Positions 28,542 to 37,029 of a DNA stretch of 64,000 nucleotides are shown here, one piece after another. Position numbers and translations under genes: made by a program. Origin of the DNA: CBDIHH01 sp965279095 (GTDB lineage: Bacteria; Pseudomonadota; Alphaproteobacteria; Caulobacterales; Caulobacteraceae); contig CBDIHH010000005.1 in the NCBI GenBank assembly GCA_965279095.1, positions 124,001 through 188,000 on the forward strand, given 5' to 3'. The notes under the pieces are model-generated. The model made no database searches. It was not told where the DNA came from and saw nothing but the letters and a program-made list of their open reading frames with translations. The first letter of the stretch is position 1. Each line of letters starts with the position of its first letter.

Positions 28542-29285
28542 CTAGCGGGTCAGTTCATAGAGGCCGGTGATGTCGATGCGGACCGACAGCTGGCCGGGCT
28601 GCACGGGGGTCGAGGAGTCTGCCTTCTCCATGCGCATGGCGTACATCGGCGCCGGGGGCGGGGGCGAATAGCCGCCCCCTTCGGAGAGGGTCACCAACCG
28701 GCCGAGGCGTAGGCCAGTGGCCTCGGCATAGAGGCCGGCCTTGGCCTGCAGGGCCCGCACCGCGCGGCGGCGCGCATCGTTGTCGGCGGCCTCGGGATCC
28801 TTCAGGCCGAAGGTGACGCCGGACACCGTGTTGGCCCCGGCGGTCACCGTGGCGTCGATGGCCGCGCCGACCTTGGTCAGGTCGTTGACGGTGACGGTGA
28901 GCTGGTTGGACGCCTGGTAGCCGCTCAGCTTGGGCGGTTGGTTCTCCACATAGACATACTGCGGGTTGAGGGTGAGGCCGGAGGTCTGCAGGTCGCGCTC
29001 GGCGATGCCGCCGCGGCGCAGGGCGGCGATCACCTCGGCCATGCGGACGCGGTTCTGCGCCATCGCCGCCTGGGCCGTGGGCGCCTCGCTGGTGACGCCC
29101 AGGGTGATGACGGCCATGTCGGGGGCGACCTTGACCTCGCCGTAGGCCGACAGGTTGAGGGTGGACGGGCGCGAGGCCGGGTCCGCGGCGGGAACCGGCG
29201 CGGCGGTCTGAGCCAGGGCGGGGGCGGCGGCGCCCGCCAGGGCGAGGGCGCCCAGGGCGCCAAGCAGAACGGGGCGAAGGGTCAT
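28542..29285 (-). CDS. SIMPL (DUF541) domain periplasmic protein
   Basis: A 247-residue exported protein. The signal peptide is ALGALALAGAAAPALAQT. The SIMPL domain then runs from about residue 44 (LNLSAYGEVKVAPDMAVITLGV) to the end, with NRVRMAEVIAALRRGGIAERDLQTSGLTLNPQY and RRRAVRALQAKAGLYAEATGLRLGRLVTLSEG. Family members are periplasmic or outer-membrane proteins of poorly defined role, often tied to oxidative stress. The start ATG 29285 is followed at once by the signal, so it is sound. A stem-loop follows the stop. Confidence 0.9.
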   Translation of the reverse strand: MTLRPVLLGALGALALAGAAAPALAQTAAPVPAADPASRPSTLNLSAYGEVKVAPDMAVITLGVTSEAPTAQAAMAQNRVRMAEVIAALRRGGIAERDLQTSGLTLNPQYVYVENQPPKLSGYQASNQLTVTVNDLTKVGAAIDATVTAGANTVSGVTFGLKDPEAADNDARRRAVRALQAKAGLYAEATGLRLGRLVTLSEGGGYSPPPPAPMYAMRMEKADSSTPVQPGQLSVRIDITGLYELTR

Positions 29286-29444
29286 GGGTGGTCTCTTCCT
29301 CGGCGGGCCAAGCCAACCTTAGCCACGCCCGCCATGCCATAACCAGTGTCGCCTGAACGCCGCCGCACATTCGATCGACAGCCGCCGTTCATCCGCCCTG
29401 CTTCCGGCGCGGCCCCGCCCATGCTACCCCGCGCCGTCCCCTGG

Positions 29445-29520
29445 GGGCGCGTAGCTCAATGGTTAGAGCCGGCCGCTCATAACGGTCTGGTTGCAGGTTC
29501 GAGTCCTGCCGCGCCTACCA
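29445..29520 (+). tRNA. tRNA with anticodon CAU, most likely tRNA-Met (elongator)
   Basis: The 76 bases fold as a full cloverleaf. The acceptor is GGGCGCG/CGCGCCU with discriminator A and encoded CCA (29518-29520). The D arm is GCTC...GAGC, the anticodon arm GGCCG-CTCATAA-CGGTC, and the T arm GCAGG-TTCGAGT-CCTGC. The G1-U72 pair is a wobble pair. The anticodon arm lacks the three G-C pairs of an initiator tRNA, so elongator Met is likely; a lysidine-modified tRNA-Ile (CAU) cannot be excluded by eye. Confidence 0.93.
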
Positions 29521-29584
29521 GGGGAGCGTCAGGGCGGCCAGGATCGCCGACAGCCTCAAGCACGCCGGGTCGATCAGCCTCTGA

Positions 29585-30985
29585 TCAAGCCACCAAGCGC
29601 GCGGCGGACAGACCGGCGATGCGGCCGAGGGTCGTCGCGGTGAGCAGTCCGTTTCCGGCGAGGTATCCGGAGGCCGACGGCCCGGACACTCCCCGCGCCG
29701 CGCCGCCACCGGCGAAGAGGTTGGGCAGTCGGCCGCCGTCCGGCCTGAGCACCCTGGCCTCCTCATCAACGACCAGGCCGCCCTGGGTGTGGAACAGGGC
29801 GCCGGTGACCTTGACCGCGTGATAGGGGGCGACGAGGGGCGGGGAGGCGGTGAAATCGCGGCCCAGGGTATCGCGACGGCGGCCCGCCGCCGCCTCGGCG
29901 CAGGTCTGCAGGGTCTCGGTCAACGCAACCAGGGGCAGGCCGGTGACTTGGGCCAGGGCGTTCACGTCGTTAGCTGAGCGGATGGCGCCGACCGACATGG
30001 CGTCGCGATATTCCTCGAACTCCTGCATCCAGGCGTGAACGCGTGCGTCGTAGATGTCCCAGGCCACCGCTCCTGGCTGTGCCAGGACATCGACCGCCTG
30101 CTCCGAATAGCCGCGGGATTCATCCGCGAACCGCCGGCCCTCGAGGTTCACCTGGATGGCGCCCTGGCCCATGACGATCCAGTGAATCAGCAGGCCATGG
30201 CCATGGGCGAGGCTCGCGTGGCCCTGGTAGCCGCTGAGGTCGGCGGCCGCGGCGCCCAAGGCCTGCCCCCACGTCAGGGCATCGCCATTGGCGCCCGGGT
30301 GGGAATGGGCGACGCCCTGGGCGATCTCGGGAATGAAGCGACGCACCAGCTCCGCGTTCGCTGCGAAGCCGCAGCAGGCCAGGACAGCAGCCCCGCAGCC
30401 GATGACCTCCATGGATCCGTCAGGCCGCCGCAACCCGACGCCCCGGATGCGGCCGTCTTCCTCCGCGAAGAGGGTCTCGACCTGGGCCTGGGTAAGGATT
30501 GCGACGCCCCGGTCCACGGCGGTCTGATGGAGACCGGCCATGAATTCCGAGCCGCTGCGGTTGGGCGAGCCGTGAAGGCGCAGCCTGGAGTGGCCCGGCA
30601 ACTGCGCCGAGGTCACCAAGGTCAGAGGAAGGCCGAGGTCTTCGGTCAGCCAGTCGACCGTGGCGGTCGCCTGCTCGGCGATGTGCCGGGCCATCCGCAA
30701 ATCCGTCCGGCCGCCCGTCTTGTTGACGATGTCGGCCGCAAACCGGTCTGGAGTATCGTCGACGATGCCCGCAGCCCTCTGAGCCTTGGTTCCGGCGGCC
30801 GGGATCAGTCCACTGGACATGGACGTCGTTCCTGTCGGCGTGTGGTCGCGTTCCAGAACCAGCACGTCCGCGCCGGCCTGTGACGCCGCGAGGGCCGCGC
30901 ACAGGCCGCAGGCTCCCCCGCCCACCACCACCACGGAAACGGCGTCCGAATAGGCCTGTCCCTCAGCAGGCTCGACGCGCGGCAT
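29585..30985 (-). CDS. FAD-dependent oxidoreductase (fumarate reductase / ketosteroid dehydrogenase-like flavoprotein)
   Basis: A 466-residue flavoprotein with the N-terminal dinucleotide fold VVVGGGACGLCAALAASQAGADVLVLE and FAD loop TTSMSSGLIPAAGT. Its middle domain resembles the fumarate-reductase/KstD family (AAVLACCGFAANAELVRRFIPE, NLEGRRFADESRGYSE). The close of the FAD site is LFAGGGAARGVSGPSASGYLAGNGLLTA. Such enzymes remove or add hydrogen at C-C bonds next to a carbonyl or carboxylate. No signal peptide is seen. It is divergent from an IclR regulator, which is the likely controller. The substrate is unknown. Confidence 0.85.
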   Translation of the reverse strand: MPRVEPAEGQAYSDAVSVVVVGGGACGLCAALAASQAGADVLVLERDHTPTGTTSMSSGLIPAAGTKAQRAAGIVDDTPDRFAADIVNKTGGRTDLRMARHIAEQATATVDWLTEDLGLPLTLVTSAQLPGHSRLRLHGSPNRSGSEFMAGLHQTAVDRGVAILTQAQVETLFAEEDGRIRGVGLRRPDGSMEVIGCGAAVLACCGFAANAELVRRFIPEIAQGVAHSHPGANGDALTWGQALGAAAADLSGYQGHASLAHGHGLLIHWIVMGQGAIQVNLEGRRFADESRGYSEQAVDVLAQPGAVAWDIYDARVHAWMQEFEEYRDAMSVGAIRSANDVNALAQVTGLPLVALTETLQTCAEAAAGRRRDTLGRDFTASPPLVAPYHAVKVTGALFHTQGGLVVDEEARVLRPDGGRLPNLFAGGGAARGVSGPSASGYLAGNGLLTATTLGRIAGLSAARLVA

Positions 30986-31277
30986 CAGACGACACGCTTC
31001 AGGACGTTGATCGAAGACAGCGGAACCATGGCGGTCGACCCCTGCAAAGTCGCTCGGTGGAGCAGTAACCTATGGGGTCTGAATTGGCGCGGGCGGCTTT
31101 CCGCGACAACCACCCCCGGGCTGTTCTCGCCGCTGGATGGTGAACCGATGCCGGGGATTGTGGGCTTTTGCACCCGCTCAGGGGACGCTGATGGTTCGGC
31201 TGGCGGCTGCCGTAGCAGGAAGCAGCGGCGGCGCGGGCGCCGGCCCACTTTGACCGCCGCCAGCCAGACCCGATAGG
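30986..31277. promoter_or_regulatory. Divergent promoter region between the flavoprotein and IclR genes
   Basis: 292 bases that should hold both promoters. On the minus strand a 14-codon open frame (ATG 31027-31029, sequence MVPLSSINVLKRVV) ends in TGATG, overlapping the flavoprotein start, and could be a coupling leader peptide. No clear IclR palindrome was found by eye. Confidence 0.35.
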
Positions 31278-32102
31278 ATGGGGTGTTCTCTCTTGGGGTC
31301 GCCATTGGCCATTCGGGTCCCGGTCCAATCCATCACGCGGTGCCTGACCGTCTTGAGGATCATCAATGCCCAGGGATCGCTGACGACCATGCAGGTCGCC
31401 CGCCTTGCGGACCTGCCCTATACGACCGCCAAGAGGATCATGGCGACCCTCATGCATGAGGGCTTTGTCGAGGTCGAGACTGGCCGCAAGCGGTATCGCG
31501 TCACCGCTCAGGTGCAGGCCCTCGCCCACGGTTTCCAGGAACACAGCCAGCTGATCGCCGTGGCGAGGCCCAAGCTGGTGCAGCTCACGACAAGGCATCG
31601 CTGGCCGGTCCTTGTCGCCACGCGGGCAGGTCTGCAGATGATGGTCCGCGACTGCACCCATCCCCTGACACCGATGTCCCTCACCAACTACTATCCGGGC
31701 TTCATGTTTCCGATGCTGGATTCGGCCGCGGGTCGAGCCTATCTGGCCTTCGCGCCGGAGGAGGAGCGCAGGTTGTGCCTGGAAAACATCTTCGCGTCGG
31801 CCGGATGGTCCGAGCCGATCGAGTCGCGCATCGAGGGGATGGAGCACGACTGGCGTCAAATCCGCGCGAAGGGCTACGCCGCGGTGGCGCGGAACACCTT
31901 CACGGAACCTCCGGGGCGTACTTCGGCCATTGCGGCGCCGTTGTTTTCCCACGACGCCTTGGTGGGAACGATCGCCATGCCGTTCTTCGCCTCGACAATG
32001 AGCGTGGACGAAGGCGCGAAGCGCTTCGGCGAGGACCTCATGCGGGCCGCCCGGGAGATCGGTGTCTCCATGAGCGCGCCGGCTAGACCGTCATCGACTT
32101 AG
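31278..32102 (+). CDS. IclR-family transcriptional regulator
   Basis: A 274-residue regulator with an N-terminal winged helix-turn-helix (about residues 18-70: SITRCLTVLRIINAQGSLTTMQVARLADLPYTTAKRIMATLMHEGFVEV) and a C-terminal IclR effector domain (PMLDSAAGRAYLAFAPEEER, AVARNTFTEPPGRTSAIAAPLF). IclR proteins sense small metabolites of catabolic pathways. It is divergent from the flavoprotein gene at 30985, its probable target, and convergent with the PQQ-type dehydrogenase. ATG 31278 lacks a strong ribosome site, so the start is provisional. Confidence 0.92.
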   Translation: MGCSLLGSPLAIRVPVQSITRCLTVLRIINAQGSLTTMQVARLADLPYTTAKRIMATLMHEGFVEVETGRKRYRVTAQVQALAHGFQEHSQLIAVARPKLVQLTTRHRWPVLVATRAGLQMMVRDCTHPLTPMSLTNYYPGFMFPMLDSAAGRAYLAFAPEEERRLCLENIFASAGWSEPIESRIEGMEHDWRQIRAKGYAAVARNTFTEPPGRTSAIAAPLFSHDALVGTIAMPFFASTMSVDEGAKRFGEDLMRAAREIGVSMSAPARPSST

Positions 32103-32149
32103 CGGGAATCGCGCGCTGGCCCAGCTTGTGCGATGGGCAAAGCCGCGCC

Positions 32150-34117
32150 TCAGGGCAGGGCGAAGGCCACCAGGGCGTCGGACTGCTGCGTGCGCAGGGT
32201 GGCGTTGCCCCCGGCGGCCACCACGACATATTGGCGGCCGCCGATCCGGTAGGTCATCGGCGTCGCCATGCCAGGGGCGGGCAGGGGGGCCTTCCACAGC
32301 GCCTTGCCGGTCCGCACGTCGAACGCGCGGATGGCCGAGTCCATGCCCCCCGAGAAGAACACCAGGCCGCCGCCTGTCACGATCGGCCCGCCGAGATTGG
32401 GCGAGCCCCAATTGAGAAACCCGGGCGCGGTGACGCCATGGGCGCGGGCCTGGCCGACCGCGCGGGTCCAGCGGACCTTGCCGGTGGCCATGTCGATACT
32501 GCTGAGCTGGCCGAAGGGGGGCGGGGTGCAGGGCAAGCCCAGGGGAGAGACGAAGATGTCGCCCTCGACCATATAGGGCCCGTCCTGGGTCCGGGCGATG
32601 AGGCCCTGGGGCTGGGGCGCGCCGGGCCCCTTGCGGATGAAGCGGAGGCGGGTGGCGAGGTTGTTGCTCTTGACGATCAGGCTGTTGGTGGACGGGTCGA
32701 AGGCGGCCCCGCCCCAGTTGCCGCCGCCCATGGTGGCGGGGACCTGAATCGACCAGTCGGTTCCAGGCGCGGTGAACAGGCCCTGGTAGCGCGCTTCGTC
32801 GAACCGGCGCTGGCACCACAGCTTGTCCAGCAGAGCCACCCCGAACAGGTCGCCCCGGCGGATGGCGGTGCGGGCGAAGGGGGCGATCTGGGGGATCGGC
32901 TGGGTGGGCGCCGCGGCATCGTCGGGCAGGGGCGAGGCGGGAGCGGCCTGCTCGACCACCGGAAAGACCGGCCGGCCGGTGAGCCGGTCGAGGACGAAGA
33001 GGTGACCGGTCTTGGTCTGCTGGATGGCCACGTCGCGCGCCCGCCCGTCCTTGACGATGGTGACCAGGAGCGGATGGCCCGGCAGGTCGTAGTCCCACAG
33101 ATCGTGGCGAAGGGTCTGGAAGCTCCAGGCCACCGCCCCCGTCTCGGCCCGCAGGGCGACAAGGGCGTTCGTCAGCGGCATGTCGAAGCGCCGGGCGCCG
33201 CCGTAGTAGTCGGTGGAGGGGCTGGTGGTCGGCACGAAGACCAGACCGTTCTTCACATCGACCGAGAGGGTTGACCACACATTGGCGGCGCCGGTGCGCC
33301 GCCGGTAGGCCTCGGGGATGGCGTTGAACTCCCATTTCAGGGCCCCGCTGCGCGCGTCAAAGGCGCGGACGATGCCGTCCCCGGCGTCCTGAATCCCGTC
33401 GGTCGAGCCGATGCCAACGATCACCGTGTCGCCCACCACCACGGGCGGCGAGGTCATGCCCACCGAGCCCTCTCCGTGGTTGTCGAAATCGCGGTGGCTG
33501 ACATAGCCGGGATGGGCCGCGGGGCCGAAGCCGCGGCAGGCGCGGCCGGTGTCCGCGTCGATGGCGTAAAGGCGGCCGTTGCGGTCGCCCCGGAAGATCC
33601 GCTTGAGACAGGGGCCCGCCTCTTGGCGCGAGGCGGAGCGCCAATAGGCCACGCCGCGGCACACCCCGAGGCGGTCGCCGTCGCGGCTGACCGGGGCGCC
33701 GTCCGGCTGGATAGCGAAGGGATCGAACACCCAGCGTTGCCGGCCGGTGGCGGGATCAAGGGCGAAGACCCGGTTCATCGGCGTGCAGTAGTAGAGCAGC
33801 CCGTTGACGACGATGGGGGTGGCTTCGAACGAGGTGCCGGTGCGGGCGGACTGGCCCGCCTTCACGTCCCCCGAATTGTGGCGCCAGGCGACGCGCAAAC
33901 CTTGGACGTTCGTGGCGGTGATCCCCGCCAGCGGAGAGAACTGCGATCCCCCCGGATCGTGAGCGAAGGCCGTCCATTCCCCCGAGGTCATGGCCGGGTC
34001 CACCGGCGCGGCTTGGACGGGCGTGTCTGGCGCCAGCCAGGGCGCCGGCCCGCAGCCCGCCACCAGCAGCGTGACGAGGCCGGCGATGAGGGCGAGGTGG
34101 GGCGCGCGCAGGACCAT
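32150..34117 (-). CDS. PQQ-dependent dehydrogenase (glucose/quinate type) lipoprotein
   Basis: A 655-residue quinoprotein dehydrogenase with an eight-bladed propeller. Visible blade motifs include FAHDPGGSQFSPLAGITATNV, RVFALDPATGRQRW, GRLYAIDADTGRACRGFG, HDLWDYDLPGHP, KTGHLFVLDRLTGRPVFPVVE and PATMGGGNWGGAAFDPSTN. It resembles the membrane glucose/quinate/shikimate dehydrogenases but lacks their five N-terminal membrane helices. Instead it has a lipoprotein signal (LVTLLVAGCGP), so it is probably anchored by lipid facing the periplasm. There is no CXXCH, so no fused cytochrome. No pqq synthesis genes are in the window, and the substrate is unknown. Confidence 0.88.
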   Translation of the reverse strand: MVLRAPHLALIAGLVTLLVAGCGPAPWLAPDTPVQAAPVDPAMTSGEWTAFAHDPGGSQFSPLAGITATNVQGLRVAWRHNSGDVKAGQSARTGTSFEATPIVVNGLLYYCTPMNRVFALDPATGRQRWVFDPFAIQPDGAPVSRDGDRLGVCRGVAYWRSASRQEAGPCLKRIFRGDRNGRLYAIDADTGRACRGFGPAAHPGYVSHRDFDNHGEGSVGMTSPPVVVGDTVIVGIGSTDGIQDAGDGIVRAFDARSGALKWEFNAIPEAYRRRTGAANVWSTLSVDVKNGLVFVPTTSPSTDYYGGARRFDMPLTNALVALRAETGAVAWSFQTLRHDLWDYDLPGHPLLVTIVKDGRARDVAIQQTKTGHLFVLDRLTGRPVFPVVEQAAPASPLPDDAAAPTQPIPQIAPFARTAIRRGDLFGVALLDKLWCQRRFDEARYQGLFTAPGTDWSIQVPATMGGGNWGGAAFDPSTNSLIVKSNNLATRLRFIRKGPGAPQPQGLIARTQDGPYMVEGDIFVSPLGLPCTPPPFGQLSSIDMATGKVRWTRAVGQARAHGVTAPGFLNWGSPNLGGPIVTGGGLVFFSGGMDSAIRAFDVRTGKALWKAPLPAPGMATPMTYRIGGRQYVVVAAGGNATLRTQQSDALVAFALP

Positions 34118-34308
34118 GGCGGGCAGTCTGGGGGGCCTTGGCGGAACTGCAGCGGTTGCGCGGCGACTGTCCGCCTGGCGACCGGGGCAAGACTGTCATG
34201 GTCAAGCTGCGCCGCTTTCCCGCCGTATCAGCACCATGTCTTCGCCGGTTTAGGCGACGTACCTACCGCCTGGCGGCTCTGCGCCGCGAGGTAGGGAGGT
34301 AGACGATT

Positions 34309-34869
34309 ATGGCAATGACCCTGGCGATCCAGACAGACCGCTCAAGATCCTGGCCGCTTCTCGGGGCGGCGTTGCTGAGCGTTGTGGCGCTGGGCGGCTG
34401 CGCCAGCCACGCGTTCGTGCGAGACAACCTCGCCGTCGTCGATGGGCGCGTCACCACGGTGGAAGGCACCGCCCGGTCCGCCATGGAGCGGGCCAATGCG
34501 GCGCACAAGCTGGCCGAGGGCAAGTTCCAGTTCGAGACCATCCTCTCGGACGATTCCATCAAGTTCGCCCGCAACGACTCGGTGCTATCGCCGGAGGCCG
34601 AGGCCCGCCTCAACGAACTGGCGACGCGGCTGAAGGGCGAGAACCGCAACGTCTACATCGAGATTCAGGGCCATACGGAAAGTCGTGAGCGCAACACCGC
34701 CCTGGGCCAAGCGCGGGCGGAATCGGTCCGGCGCTACCTGGCCCGACAGGGGATCGCCCTGAACCGGATGGCCACCATCTCCTACGGCGCCGACGTGCCG
34801 CTCTCTCAGGACCCAACCCCAGACGCCCGCGCGCAGAACCGCCGCGTCGTGATCCTCGTGCTCGGCTGA
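34309..34869 (+). CDS. OmpA-domain lipoprotein, paralogue 1
   Basis: A 186-residue protein with a lipoprotein signal (LSVVALGGCAS, lipobox LGGC) and a helical segment (FVRDNLAVVDGRVTTVEGTARSAMERANAAHKLAEGK). A C-terminal OmpA-like peptidoglycan-binding domain follows (about residues 80-186: LSPEAEARLNELATRLKGENRNVYIEIQGHTE). It would tether the outer membrane to the wall. Compared with the next gene, the peptidoglycan loop is shorter and the usual Asp of HTD is Glu (HTES), so wall binding may be weakened. It is the first of a tandem pair. Confidence 0.85.
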   Translation: MAMTLAIQTDRSRSWPLLGAALLSVVALGGCASHAFVRDNLAVVDGRVTTVEGTARSAMERANAAHKLAEGKFQFETILSDDSIKFARNDSVLSPEAEARLNELATRLKGENRNVYIEIQGHTESRERNTALGQARAESVRRYLARQGIALNRMATISYGADVPLSQDPTPDARAQNRRVVILVLG

Positions 34870-34919
34870 CGGCCGCAGAGGAGCCGTCGCCCTGTCATCA
34901 CCGTAGGAAGGATTAGGCC

Positions 34920-35468
34920 ATGACCATGATCATGAAAACGGGGCCGATGATCGGCGCGCTCGCCCTGGGCGTCGTGGCGCTCGGCGGCTGCGCCAGCCAC
35001 AAGTTCGTTCGCGAGAATCTGGCGGTCGTGGACACCCGCGTCACCCAGGTCGGAGGGACGGCCCAGGAAGCGCTCGACCGCGCCAACGCCGCGCACAAGC
35101 TCGCCGAGGGCAAGTTCCTGTTCGAGATGGTGCTGTCGGACGACTCCGTGAAGTTCCCGATCGACCGGGACGAGCTGTCGCCTGAGGCGCAGACGCGGCT
35201 GTCCGAGCTGGTGACCCGGCTGAAGGGCGAGAACCGCAATGTCTATCTGGAGATCCAGGGGCACACCGACTCCACCGGCCCGTCAGGCTATAACGACACC
35301 CTCGGCGAGCATCGGGCCGAGGCGGTGCGCAAATACCTGTCCCAGCACGGGATCGCCCTGAACCGCATGGCGACGATCTCCTACGGCGAGGAAGCCCCGG
35401 TCGCCGCCAACGAGACCCGTGAGGGCAGGGCGCAGAACCGCCGCGTCGCCATCGTGGTCTTGTCCTGA
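34920..35468 (+). CDS. OmpA-domain lipoprotein, paralogue 2
   Basis: A 182-residue paralogue of the preceding gene, similar along its whole length: the lipobox LGGC in GVVALGGCASHKFVRENLAVVDTRV, ANAAHKLAEGKFLFE, then the OmpA-like domain. Here the binding loop is complete (QGHTDSTGPSGYNDTLGEHRAEAVRKYL, with Asp and Arg that normally contact diaminopimelate). It has three closely spaced possible ATG starts (34920, 34926 and 34932); the first follows AGGAAGGATTAGGCC. Its stop overlaps the start of the TonB-like gene (TGATG). Confidence 0.87.
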   Translation: MTMIMKTGPMIGALALGVVALGGCASHKFVRENLAVVDTRVTQVGGTAQEALDRANAAHKLAEGKFLFEMVLSDDSVKFPIDRDELSPEAQTRLSELVTRLKGENRNVYLEIQGHTDSTGPSGYNDTLGEHRAEAVRKYLSQHGIALNRMATISYGEEAPVAANETREGRAQNRRVAIVVLS

Positions 35469-36361
35469 TGCCAGGGGGGCCCAGCCCCCCTTCGACGGAC
35501 GTCGCGGGCAGCCGTCTGCCCACCATGCCCAGTAGACAGCGTGGGAGACAGCGGACGGCTGCCGTCGCGGTCAGCCTGGCGGCGCATCTTGGCTTGCTTC
35601 TGATGGTGATGGGGGCGCCGCCGCCCCCGGCCTCTGCGCCGGCGCCGCCCGCCCTGCGCGTAGCGATCGTCAAATCGCCCCCGCCGCCCGCAGTGGTGAT
35701 GACCGACAGCGCAGGCGGGGGAGCGGCAGGGGACCCGCCGGCGCCGGCGCCCGCCGCGGAAGCGGAACCGGCCGCCGAACCCAAGGCCGTTCCTGAGCCC
35801 GCTTCCGCGCCCAAGCCCCAGAGGCCAATTCGCCCGGTCTCGGCGCCGACCCGCAGTCCGCTGGCCCTCCAAGCCCCGTCGCCCCCCGTCGCCAGCGCGC
35901 CAGCCTCGCCGGCCCGCCCTGGGCCGAGGCGCATCGCCCTGTCACAGGCGACCAGCTCGGGTTCGGGCCTTGGTCCGGGCGGGGACAGCGGCGCGGGCCA
36001 GGGGGAAGGATCGGGCGACGGGGTCGGGACCGGGGGAGCCCCGTGCGACATGCGGCGCCGGCTTGAGGCGCGCCTGGGCGGCGACGCCCGCCTGCGCGCC
36101 GCCCTGCCGCGCGGGGACGGGGCCCTGGTGGTGTGGGACGGGGACTGGGTGTTGAGCGACGGGCAGGAGGGCCGGGGCTTCGCCCGGCTACGCCAGGCCA
36201 TGGTCGTGGAGGTGGCGTTCGCGCCGGAGGCCTGCCGCCGTCAGCCTGTGCGCGGGTGGGTGGCCATCGCCCTGGGCGACACCCACGTGGCTCTGGGCGC
36301 CGGTTTGTGGCGGTGGAGCGACCTGCTATTCGTTCCCGGCGCGCGCCCTTCCTCGCGCTAG
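35468..36361 (+). CDS. TonB-like proline-rich inner-membrane protein
   Basis: A 297-residue protein with one N-terminal membrane helix (about residues 30-50, AAVAVSLAAHLGLLLMVMG). The helix contains SLAAH, the SxxxH pattern that TonB proteins use to contact ExbB/ExbD. A long Pro/Ala-rich stretch follows (about 50-170), then a Gly-rich linker and a C-terminal region (CDMRRRLEARLGGDARLR... to the end) that does not look like the standard TonB C-terminal domain. The gene overlaps the second OmpA lipoprotein by one base. It may be a divergent TonB or an envelope-spanning scaffold; the role is inferred. Confidence 0.6.
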   Translation: MPGGPSPPSTDVAGSRLPTMPSRQRGRQRTAAVAVSLAAHLGLLLMVMGAPPPPASAPAPPALRVAIVKSPPPPAVVMTDSAGGGAAGDPPAPAPAAEAEPAAEPKAVPEPASAPKPQRPIRPVSAPTRSPLALQAPSPPVASAPASPARPGPRRIALSQATSSGSGLGPGGDSGAGQGEGSGDGVGTGGAPCDMRRRLEARLGGDARLRAALPRGDGALVVWDGDWVLSDGQEGRGFARLRQAMVVEVAFAPEACRRQPVRGWVAIALGDTHVALGAGLWRWSDLLFVPGARPSSR

Positions 36362-36402
36362 ACGAGAGGCGGCGCGAACTGGATGCGACCCTTTCCAGCG
36401 GC

Positions 36403-36909
36403 CTAGCTCCTGCGTTCGTCTCCCGCCGTGGCGGCGATGGGCAGTTCGGTGCGCGAGATCACGGGCCGGAAGGCGAAGCTCGACTGGATCTTGGCGACGC
36501 CAGGGAGTCTAGTGAGCTTGTCGCGCAGGAAGGTCTCGTAGTCCGCAAGGCTGCCGGCCACCACGCGCAGCTGGTAGTCGGTGTCGCCGGTCATCAGGTA
36601 GCACTCCATCACCTCAGGCCACAGGGCCACCGTGCGCTCGAACCGGTCCAGGGCTTCCGCCTCCTGCCGCTCCAGGGCGACGCGGATGAAGACGGTGATG
36701 TCGAGGCCGACGGCGGTGGCGTCCACAAGGGCGACGTAGCCCTTCAGGACCCCCAGGGACTCCAGATGGCGCACCCGGCGCAGGCACGGACTGGGCGACA
36801 GGCCGACGGTCTGGGCCAGCTCGTGATTGGTGAGCCGGCCGTCCCGTTGCAGGACCTCCAGAATCTTGCGGTCGATATCGTCGAGGCGCTCTTTGAGACC
36901 AGCCGACAT
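36403..36909 (-). CDS. Lrp/AsnC-family transcriptional regulator
   Basis: A 168-residue Lrp-type regulator. The N-terminal helix-turn-helix is LDDIDRKILEVLQRDGRLTNHELAQTVGLSPSPCLRRVRHLESLGVLKGY, and the C-terminal RAM ligand domain includes WPEVMECYLMTGDTDYQLRV and LPGVAKIQSSFAFRPV. ATG 36909 (MSAGLKERL) gives the usual length; the longer frame adds 16 unlikely residues. It is divergent from the E1-type dehydrogenase gene with a gap of about 120 bases, as with mdeR and mdeB in Pseudomonas putida, so it probably regulates that gene in response to an amino acid. Confidence 0.93.
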   Translation of the reverse strand: MSAGLKERLDDIDRKILEVLQRDGRLTNHELAQTVGLSPSPCLRRVRHLESLGVLKGYVALVDATAVGLDITVFIRVALERQEAEALDRFERTVALWPEVMECYLMTGDTDYQLRVVAGSLADYETFLRDKLTRLPGVAKIQSSFAFRPVISRTELPIAATAGDERRS

Positions 36910-37029
36910 GGGGTCGATTACCTCAGTTGTTTGGCAGGATATGCCAAGGATGACCAATTGAGCGGCATAATACGCAATTTCGTGGGTCGGGCCCTATGCT
37001 AAAATGTGCGGGCCAGATCGAGGACGTCC

